From Elephas maximus indicus (lineage: Eukaryota > Chordata > Mammalia > Proboscidea > Elephantidae), in NCBI RefSeq assembly GCF_024166365.1, contig NC_064844.1, positions 3,038,001 to 3,102,000 of the forward strand: a stretch of 64,000 nucleotides of DNA, in the 5' to 3' direction. This document shows positions 55,857 to 64,000 of the stretch, one piece after another; positions within the stretch are counted from its first letter, which is position 1, and each line of letters opens with the position of its first letter. The position numbers and the translations under genes are program-made. The notes under the pieces were generated by a model, which searched no databases, had not been told where the DNA came from, and was given only the letters and a program-made list of their open reading frames with translations.

Positions 55857-57432
55857 GTGTGTAGAGCTCTGCTGAGGATGGAATCGAAGTCAGACCTCTC
55901 ACAGAGCTCAGTATTCCTCAATCTAACCCTCAGCTATCTATGACTCCTGGGAATTAGAAATTATGGAACCTCTGGTTTGGTAAAATTATGGTACTGATAT
56001 CTACCCTAGATATTCACATAATAGCAAACCAAAAAAGGATTGAAAAGACCATACTTTTCTTCAGATTTTTCAATCCTTTCTCATGTGATACTTTTGGAAT
56101 ATTACTTAACTTTCCTATGTTCCTAGTTCTAGACTTGGGATGGCATTTTTCTGATAGTAATCTTCAAAATAAAAATGTCAGAAAAGCCTACTGATCAATT
56201 TGGGTATTAAAATTAAGAATTTTTAACAAAGATAAATTAAGTACATCTTAAACATAGATTTAGAAGGACTACATTTGGGATCATCTTCACAACTCAAAAT
56301 GCAGATATTAGCATGTTTATAAGTACTGTGTAGATTTAGATAGATACAGATGACAGATATATGTGTATAACATATATTCCTTAGCTCTCTACTGAGAGTC
56401 TAGAATTAAATACACTTTAGTAGCAGCAAGTACACCTAAAGCCCAGATCTTGTTTGAATTCTTTGTCCAAAAAAGAGAATTATGACTCCTTGAAGAAATG
56501 GGTACTTCCAGGGCTGAAACAGAAAGAGTATAAGATAAGCCTAGGGCAGCTTTTTTGTGATAGAAATTAAAGAAATGCTCAAGAAATAATGGACATATGT
56601 TAAAACGACACAAGAGCTAAGTTGAAGTAGTCACCACTGGCCAAAATGGGGACAATTTGAGGAACAGAATAAATAGATAATAGCAGTGAGATTACTATCA
56701 GTGTGCCAGATAAGAATCCATGAGTATACATTGATACACATACGTATGTATATTGGGAGAGGGGATTTCTTCCACACAGTAGAATTTCAACTCAGGGTTT
56801 TTTTTTAAGTACAGAAGAAATGATAGAATTACAAAATCACCATAATAATTATTTTAGGCAAGAACCATCAATGGATGCTAAAATTATGAGAAAAATATGA
56901 TGAGAAACAGGAATACTTACATAGTCACAAAGTATCTCCTCCTAAGATGTTTATTAACTAATTACAAAGGTAAAAAGGAATTTTACAGTGGAACCAGGCG
57001 GGTACTACCTTGACATATGATCAAAGTCAACATCACCAGTAACTGGGGCAAACTGATACCGTGCTCCTCCTCATATGAAGCACCAAGAAGGACACAGCAT
57101 CTCTTCCGTGGAGTTCCTGCCAAAAAGGTGTGACATGAATCTAGTTATGGGGAAACATTGGAAAACCCAAACTGAGGAGCATTTTAAAAAATGACAGACT
57201 TGTATTCGTCAAAAATTCTTTTGTCATGAAAGACAAAGAAAGACCATAGATTTGTTTCAAATTGAGGAGATTAAAAAGACATGGTGACTAAATAAAACAT
57301 TGAATCCTGAACCATAAAAAAATCTAAACATTAAAGTGGTGGTTAATAAAAATTTGAAAAAGAACAAAGGATTAGATAATAGTATTATATTGATTACAAT
57401 TTCTTGATTTTGGTAATTGTACTATTGTACTA
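55857..57432. other. AT-rich 1.6-kb interval, no gene recognised
   Basis: No gene or clear transposon. Parts near 56640-57420 look like worn interspersed DNA that I cannot assign. Confidence 0.4.
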
Positions 57433-57596
57433 TGGGAGCCTTGGTGGTGCAGTGCTTAAGAGCTCAGTTGCTAACCAAAATGTTGGCAGTTTGAATCCTC
57501 CAGCTGCTCCTTGGAAGTCCTATGGGGCCAATTCTACTCTGTCCTATGGGGTTTCTATGAGTTGGAATCAACTGGACAGCAACAGGTTTGGTTTAT
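57433..57596 (+). mobile_element. AfroSINE
   Basis: Sense short AfroSINE: head (GGAGCCTTGGTGGTGCAGTG), body (CAGCTGCTCCTTGGAAGTCC) and tail ('gagttggaatcaactggaca'). An (AT)n run follows at 57596-57614. Confidence 0.93.
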
Positions 57597-57744
57597 ATAT
57601 ATATATATATATATGTAGAGATAATGATAAAACGGATGTGGTAAAATGTTAATGTTGGTAAAACTGTGTGAAGAATATATGTGAATACGTGACAATTTTT
57701 GCAACTTTTTTGTAAATCTGAATTATTCGAAAATAAATAAAAGA

Positions 57745-57895
57745 GATATGGTCTGGAGCTAGAGTGCCCAAGTATGACTCCTAAATATGCCATTTATTGC
57801 TGGTGTAAACTTTTCAATTTATGTTTACTCCTTTATAAAATGGGGACCACAATTATTTACCTCAGGGGGCTATCATAAGGAGTAAAAGATATCAA
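57745..57895 (+). mobile_element. MIR fragment
   Basis: 'tctggagctagagtgcccaag', 'tttactcctttataaaatggggaccac' and 'ggctatcataaggagtaaaag' follow sense MIR order. Confidence 0.75.
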
Positions 57896-57907
57896 TATTC
57901 AATCAAA

Positions 57908-58280
57908 TCATGGACTGAATTGTGTCTCTCCAAAATACGTGTCAACTTGACTAGGCCATGATTCTCAGTACTGTGTAATTGTCCTCCATTTTGGGATCTG
58001 ATGTAATATTAATCCTCCATTTTGTGGTATTGTGTAGTTATTCTCCATTGTATGCGTTGTAAATCCTAAACCTCTATGTGTTAATGAGGCAGAATTAGTG
58101 TGGAGCACCCTTACTCAAAGAAGTGACTCAAGTCACTGCCTTACTCAAGTCACACCCTTGCTTGAGACACATCTTTTATCTTACAAGAGTTAAAAGGAGA
58201 GAGAAGTGAGCAGAGAAGAGAGGGACCTCACTACTACCAAGAAAGAAGAGCTGGGAGAGGAGTGCATCCTTTGGTTCAGG
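57908..58280 (+). mobile_element. MaLR-like solo LTR, copy D, truncated and divergent
   Basis: The left third matches copies A-C ('catggactgaattgtgtctc'). The middle differs, with a repeated 'cctccattttg...' segment and a GACTCAAGTCAC-rich block at 58095-58160. The promoter-proximal part ('taaaaggagagagaagtgag') matches again. It stops at 'catcctttggttcaggtg', and the 3' third of the LTR is missing where another repeat starts. Confidence 0.72.
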
Positions 58281-58281
58281 T

Positions 58282-58351
58282 GTGATGGTTAAGGTTGTGC
58301 GTCACCTTGGCTGGACCGTGATTCCAGTGGTTACTCTGCCGCTAGTAAGTC
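58282..58351. mobile_element. Unnamed interspersed repeat, start only
   Basis: 'gtgatggttaaggttgtgcgtcaccttggctgg' matches the start of 37553-37780. The tandem-unit part is absent. Confidence 0.55.
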
Positions 58352-58520
58352 AGGAGAAACCTCCCAGCCTGATGCATAGTCCATCTTACCCGGAAGCTCT
58401 GCTGAAACCTGACCCCGTGGGTACTCTGCCGGTATTTGAGATATTGGTGGCATAGCTTCCAACATCACAGTAACAAGCAAGCCACCGCAGTCAACAAACT
58501 GACAGACGGACTATGATCTT
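58352..58520 (-). mobile_element. RTE 5'-region fragment, inverted
   Basis: Complement of the RTE 5' region ('ggaagctctgctgaaacctg', 'ggtatttgagatattggtgg', 'agcaagccaccgcagtc'), comparable with 61315-61432. It is opposite in orientation to the RTE 3' end that follows. Confidence 0.7.
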
Positions 58521-58597
58521 TTCAACTGCCTCACATAAAAGAGAAAATTGTATAAGGAAAGGAGGAGATAGAGGAATTGATCTAGTCAGACCTTGGT

Positions 58598-58951
58598 GTT
58601 GGGAAGAATATTGAATATACCAGGGATGGCCAAAAGAATGAGTAAATTAGTCTTAGGAGAATTAGAACCAGAATGCTCTTTAGAAGCAAGGAGGATGAGA
58701 CTTTGACTTGCTTAATTTGCACATGTCTCCAGGAAAGACCAATCAATAGAAGAGAATGTCATGTTTGGTAAAGTAGAGGGCCAATGAAAATGAGGAAAAC
58801 CCTCAATGAGATGAATTGAGGCAAGAGCCTCAACAATGGATTTAAACATACCAGGGATCTTGAAGATGGCTCAGGACCAGGCAATGCTGTCTTCTGTTAT
58901 ACATCAGGTCCGTAAGTCAGAGCAGATTGTACTGCAACTAACATTAACAAG
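58598..58951 (+). mobile_element. RTE 3' end, sense
   Basis: 'ttgggaagaatattgaatatacc', 'agaatgctctttagaagcaagg', 'tttggtaaagtagagggcca' and the tail region to 'ctgcaactaacattaac'. Diverged and non-coding. Confidence 0.88.
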
Positions 58952-59338
58952 GTCACACATGTAAAGTGCTTAAAACAGCATGTGACATATTAAGAAATCA
59001 GTAAATGCTATTCTTATTATTTCTACTTAGCTCTTCTTAACTAGAAGATGTACCGAAGCAGAAATATGGTAGCATGATGGTATGAAGGAGGTAACGGCTA
59101 AAATAACATAATAAACTCATCTGGCCAATCGCATTGTTTATCTTCACCAGAGGGTGATGGCATGATGCTGAGAAATATCGATCCTACCTATTGGCTTGCT
59201 ACATCTAAAAATAATAATCCACTAGTCAATGAGAGTGTTTAGAAAGCTTTATGTTGGTTCTGTCACCATGTGTTTTAAGTTAATCGTGGAATGTTTACTA
59301 TGTACCATATACACTGCGCTACGAGTCAGAATTGACGG
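58952..59338. other. Unique DNA, no gene recognised
   Basis: A short MIR-like stretch lies at 58970-59010 and a roughly 25-bp AfroSINE tail-like remnant ('gctacgagtcagaattgacg') at 59318-59342. No gene. Confidence 0.4.
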
Positions 59339-59425
59339 CAAAGAGATACACTGTGCTAACGGCTTTACATGCATTATCTTTATCCTCAGGATAAACTTTT
59401 AAATTATAGGCTATTATTATCCTCA
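59339..59425 (-). mobile_element. MIR, left part
   Basis: 'cactgtgctaacggctttacatgcattatctttatcctc' is the antisense MIR start, interrupted by the next AfroSINE. Confidence 0.75.
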
Positions 59426-59636
59426 AGGACCCCTGGTGTTGCAGTGGTTAAACCACTCAACTGCTAACCAAAAGGTTGGCAGTTTAAACCCACCAGCCGC
59501 TCAGCAGGAGAAAGATGTAGCAGTCTGCTTCTGTAAAGACTTACAGCTTTGGAAACCCTATGGGGCAATTCTACTCTGTCCTCTAGGGTCACTATGAGTT
59601 GAAATTGACTTGAGAGCAGAGGGTTTGTTATCATCA
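59417..59636 (+). mobile_element. AfroSINE inserted in MIR
   Basis: Sense AfroSINE with an extra module ('cagcaggagaaagatgtagcagtctgcttctg') between the head (CCCCTGGTGTTGCAGTGGTT) and body. TTATCCTCA (59417-59425) and TTATCATCA (59628-59636) are the target duplication. Confidence 0.92.
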
Positions 59637-59712
59637 TTCCTACTTTACAGATGAGAAAATAGAGACTTAGAGAGATTAAATAATAAAACTAAGCTAGAAG
59701 CCAGGATTCTTT
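59637..59712 (-). mobile_element. MIR, right part
   Basis: 'cctactttacagatgagaaaatagagacttagagag' continues the MIR after the AfroSINE. Confidence 0.8.
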
Positions 59713-60986
59713 TTGTTTTTTGTAAGCTGCAGCCTATGATATTGACCTCTGTGCCATACGACACAGCAATATTATCGTACCCAACATTTTGACTATAAAT
59801 ATGTATCCTTTTCTCTCACTTTCAACAAAGCTTAGAGCAGTGCAGATATAGCTTCTGAAAAATTAAATCAAAATGAAACCCTTGCCAAGAAAATATGTCA
59901 AACTTTTGTATGCCAAATTAAAAAAAAAAAAAAAAATCAAAGGCGAATAACAAACTACAGGGGTAAACTGAAAATATGACACTACTGACTGGAAGGAAAA
60001 CACTAAAATAGCAAAACAAAAATGAGCAAAACCCAGGGGAAGACAATTCTCCAAAGAGGAAATTCAAACGGTTAACAAACATGAAAAAAATATTTTATCT
60101 GACAATGAAGGAAGAAAGATATTTCTATCAAATTTGCAAAAAATTGAAGAGAGAGAAAAATTCAATGTTGATGTGGATATAGTTAAACAGGCTTTCTCAT
60201 GCATTGCTAATTGGAGTTAATTTTCCTCAGTATTTTGAAAATCGCATTTCTGATATAAATTAAAATATCGTAAAGATATTTATCATCAATTTCTAGTAAT
60301 CTAGCCTAGGAAAATGACCGGAATTGCCAATTGGGGAAAAAGACAATCATTTCAACATTTTTTTAGTAATAAATTTTTTTAAAAAAAAGAAATAACTAAA
60401 TCATCTTTCACATCAGTATGAATATGACAGATAAACCGTATCTAATAAGCTCAGTCATCTGAAATTGTCATTATAGGGGGTCAAGAAAAAACCGGATTGA
60501 ATATCAACAATTTCATATGGCTCTGTCTAATACATGCAATTAGCTCTTTTGCCTTTGTTAAATATGTTTCTAAAAAATTGGCATAAAAAGGGAATTGCTG
60601 TTATGTTACACGAGAAAATCAGAATGCTGAATTGCTATGTCACATAATACCAACTGTGCTCAAAATTCACGGAGAAGAAGCTGGAAGGAGATGTGACTTC
60701 TGATCCTCTGGATGTTGAGATTATGGGTGATTTTTATTTCCTCGTATTTACTCTACTTCCATGAATCTGTATAGGAAACCTATATTATGTTTGTAATCAG
60801 AAAAATAGACTTCCAGGTAAACTGAATCCTATTTTTAGCTAGCCATTTTCATTTGAATCTTTTAAGAATTATCCTTTTAGATGGATGCAAAAACATTTGT
60901 GGGCAGGAATGTTCAAGTGTTTATGCTAGCAATTCTACCACTACAGATTTAAGGCATACAATTGCCCACGGTTATCCTTCCATTTT
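59713..60986. other. AT-rich 1.3-kb interval, no gene recognised
   Basis: No gene or assignable transposon. An A run is at 59920-59936. Confidence 0.4.
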
Positions 60987-61432
60987 TGTTGTCGTCAGCT
61001 GCCGTTGAGCCAACTCTGATTCATGGCAATCTTAGGTACCACAGGCTGAAATGCCACCCAGTCCTGTGTCTCCCTCACACTTGTCCGCATACCGGAGTTC
61101 ATCGCTGCAGCTACTGTCTAATCCTCCTTCCCAGGTCCTCTGCTTCACTAAACGTGATGTCTTCCTCTACTGATTGGTCCTTCTGCGTGACATGTCCAAA
61201 GCAAGCAAATCAGCTATTGTTCTTTGTGATCTACAAGGTTTTCGCTGGTTAATTTTTGGAAGTGGATCACCAGATCTTTCTCTCTAGGCTGTCTCAGTCT
61301 GGAAGCCCAGCTGAAACCTGTCCACCATGGGTGACCCTGCTCGTATTTGAAATACCAGTGGCATATAATTTCCAGCACCATAGCAACATGCAAGCAACCA
61401 CAGTATGACAAACTGAAAGTTGGGTGATGGTA
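60987..61432 (-). mobile_element. Bipartite RTE derivative, antisense
   Basis: RTE 3' end complement at 60987-61210 ('gtcgtcagctgccgttgagc', 'ctaaacgtgatgtcttcctc'), followed directly by RTE 5'-region complement at 61210-61432 ('gaccctgctcgtatttgaaa', 'ataatttccagcaccatagc'). Length and join resemble 51864-52332. Confidence 0.8.
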
Positions 61433-62344
61433 TTCTTCTATAGATCTCTATTAATCTAAACATATATTTGCTAAGGACCAGGGCTAACTCCATAATCTAA
61501 TATTCTCCTATAGTTTTGTTTTTATCCTGTGTTACAGAACTTGCTTTAACATTTATTTTTTCAAAAAAAGCTGTCTGAAGTGGATATATGAGACTTTTCT
61601 AAGTCTCTGCATCCCTGTGTTTATATATTTATACTCAGATTGAAGTTGACCACTAACTGGCTAGTACCTTCCTTTTTTGGCACATAACTATTGAGAATCC
61701 ACCTTTTTTAAGAAAAAAAGTATTTAACATGTTAGGGCTTAACAGAGAGGCTCACCTGCGTGTCATTTCTGTTTTCTTGTATTTTCATTTGTGTCTCCAG
61801 TCACTGTTTAAGCAGAATGGTGCTCTTACTTTTTATTTCCAGCAAGTATAAGGGTTTTCTTGTTATATTATGGTTGCATTCAATGGACGCACCACAGTGT
61901 CATGGACCGGTGTCAGGAGAGTAACGTTGGTACAAAATAATTCTGCCAATCAGGTTGTTCTCATTAAGTAATAACAGTATGATCATTTTGTCACCATCGC
62001 TTCTCCAGCTATCGTGAACCAGTTCAAATATGGAATGGACTCTAATATCTGGAAGAAGTGATGCAACACAAGTAAGTTTAGATTGAACTTTCTTCCTAAA
62101 GCTGTCCTCAGTTCTGTAACAGAAAACCCCTTGGCAAGATTGTCCTATATAATAAAGTCCCTTTGCAGGAGTCTTCTCATGAGATCTTCAGTGTATAATA
62201 GAACCTGAAATTATGTTAGGGTTAGGGTCAGTTGCTTTGGGAAGAGTCTATACTCTGGATGTTCCTCTCTCTCATTCAGTATCTTGTTACATCTATTATT
62301 TGCTCTCCACTGTAGTTCCAATTGCAAACTCGCTAATGGCTCTT
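61433..62344. other. Unique DNA, no gene recognised
   Basis: No gene or repeat recognised. GTTAGGGTTAGGG at about 62216-62228 is only two telomere-like units. Confidence 0.4.
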
Positions 62345-64000
62345 CTTATGAAAGGAAGAAATGAAGAAGTAAAATAGCTAAACAGAAGATTTCAAAGGGC
62401 AAAATAAAGGATTATAATGATATGTGCAAAGACCTGGAATTAGAAAACCAAAAGGGAAGAACATGCTCAGCATTTCTCAAGCTGAAAGAACTGAAGAAAA
62501 AATTCAAGCCTTGAGTTGAAATATTGAAAGATTCTGAGGGGAAAATATTGAACAGCACAGGAAGCTTCAAAGGAAGAGGGAAGGAATACACAGAGTCGCT
62601 GTACCAAAAAGACCTGGTCAACATTCAACCTTCTCGGAAGATAGCATATGATCAAGAACCAATAGTACTAAAGGAAGAAATCCAAGCTGTATTGAAGGCA
62701 TTGGTGAAAAACAAGCCAGGAATTGATGCAATACCAATTGAGACATTTCAATTGCAGCACTGGAATTGCTTGCTTATCTATGCCAAGAAATTTAGAAGAC
62801 AGCCACCTGGCCAACCAACTAGAAGAGATCCATATTTGTGCCTATTCCAAAGAAAGGTGATTCGACTGAATGCAGAAATTATCGAACAATATCATTAATA
62901 TCACACACAAGTAAAATTTTGCTGAAGATCCTTCAAAAACAGTTGCAGCTGTACAACACAGGAAGCTCAGAGAAACTCAAGCCAGATTTGGAAGAGAACA
63001 TGGAACAAGGGATATCACTGCTGATGTCAGATGGATCTTGGCTGAAAGTAGAGAATATCAGAAAGATGTTTACCTGTGTTTTATTGACTATGAAAAGACA
63101 TTTGACTATGTGGATCAAAACAAATTATGGGTAACATTGCGAAGAACGGGAATTCCAGAACACTTAATTGTGCTCATGCAAAACCTGTACATAGACTAAG
63201 AGGCAGTTGTTCCAACAGAAAAAGTGGATACTGCCTGGCTTAAAATCAGGAAAGGTGTGCATCAGGGTAGCATCATTTTACTATACCTATTTAATTTGTA
63301 TGCTGAGCAAATAATTCAAGGAACTGGTCTATATGAAGAAGAATGTGGCATCAGGATTGGAGGAAGACTCATTAACAGCCTGTGATATGCAGATGACAAA
63401 ACCCTTGCTTGCTGAAAATAAAGAGGACTTGAAGCACTTACTGATGAAGATCAAAGACTACAGCCTTCGGTATGAATTATACCTTAACATAAAGAAAACA
63501 AGGATCCTCATAACTGGACCAATAAGCAACATCATGATAAGCAGAGAACATATTGAAGTTATCAAGGATTTCATTTTACTTAGATTCACAATGTCTGAGG
63601 AAGCAGCAGTCAAGAAATCAAAGGAAATATTACATTGGGAAAATCGGCTGCAAAAGACCTCTTTAAAGTGTTAAAAAGCAAAGATTTCATCTTGAGGACT
63701 AAGGTGAACCTGACCCAAGCCATGGTATTTTCAATCACCTCATATGCATGGGAAGCCAGACTATGAATAAGGAAGATCAAAGAAGAACTGATGCATATTA
63801 ACTGTGGTGTTGGCAAAGAATATTGAATATATTGTGGAACGAACAAACCTGTCTTGTAAGAAGTACAGGAGAACGCTCCTTGAAAGCATGGACTGTGAGA
63901 CTTCATCTCACATAATTTGGACTCGTTATCAGGAGGGACCAGTCCCTGGAGAAGGACATTATGCTTGGCAAAGTAGAGTGTCAGTGAAAAAGAGGAAGAC
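62345..64000 (+). mobile_element. 5'-truncated RTE, sense, reverse-transcriptase region, runs off window
   Basis: At least 1.65 kb of RTE beginning in the linker after the endonuclease. Frames 62524-62898, 62838-63134 and 63333-63674 together carry decayed RT blocks: N-K-P-G-I-D-A-I-P near 62720, N-Y-R-T-I-S-L-I-S near 62874, motif A with D-Y-E-K-T-F-D-Y-V-D near 63085-63113, motif B G-V-H-Q-G near 63255, and YADD at 63386-63397. An in-frame TGA (63383-63385) immediately precedes YADD, and other stops and frameshifts occur, so it is a dead copy. The 3' end lies beyond the window. Confidence 0.95.

Noticed and set aside
62216-62228. Interstitial telomere-like GTTAGGGTTAGGG
   Set aside because: Only two units, expected by chance in a window of this size.

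Overview
The window looks like non-coding (intergenic or deep intronic) DNA of a paenungulate afrothere, most likely an elephant. The evidence is the repeat content: many copies of the tRNA-headed AfroSINE family in several body variants, an RTE (BovB-like) non-LTR retrotransposon whose 3' tail matches the SINE tail, a long G-rich L1 3' UTR, and a MaLR-like LTR present in four copies. These lie on older pan-mammalian repeats (MIR, L2, MER5A, hAT-type elements). Assignment to elephant rather than hyrax or manatee is an inference from repeat types I know, not a database result.

I found no convincing protein-coding exon, tRNA, rRNA or other functional RNA gene on either strand. All open frames are short. 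The longest (205 codons, minus strand, 26706-27323) is antisense to an L1 3' UTR, and the few protein-like frames are decayed RTE reverse transcriptase/endonuclease pieces.

Layout: 0.4-2.4 kb is an L2 carrying an hAT insertion and two L1 tails, beside AfroSINEs. 4.9-6.25 kb is a tetranucleotide array and a 1.1-kb antisense RTE. 6.7-9.7 kb holds L2, MIR, AfroSINE and RTE pieces. 9.7-14.8 kb is strikingly poor in recent transposons. 15-20.6 kb mixes L2, MIR, AfroSINE and MER5A. 20.6-23.7 kb is again TE-poor. 23.7-30.3 kb has simple repeats, AfroSINEs and three L1 3' ends, one splitting an AfroSINE. 33.9-37.8 kb is the most complex block: a solo LTR, an RTE endonuclease fragment fused to half an AfroSINE, an inverted L1 pair, a palindromic TA-flanked MITE-like element and an AfroSINE nested in the same L1. 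38-43 kb has GATA arrays, an AfroSINE and a second LTR. 43.8-44.8 kb is an RTE with an unusually long 52-bp target duplication. 49-61.4 kb contains several RTE 3' ends, two apparently sharing one internal-deletion structure, and two more LTRs. 62.3 kb to the end is a 5'-truncated sense RTE running off the window.

There is no gene system here. The sequence records interacting mobile elements: RTE supplies the tail shared by AfroSINEs, and part of its 5' region reappears inside long AfroSINE variants and a short bipartite derivative. The best candidates for something undescribed are the palindrome at 36472-36688, the bipartite RTE derivative (51864-52332 and 60987-61432), and the TE-poor blocks as possible regulatory DNA.
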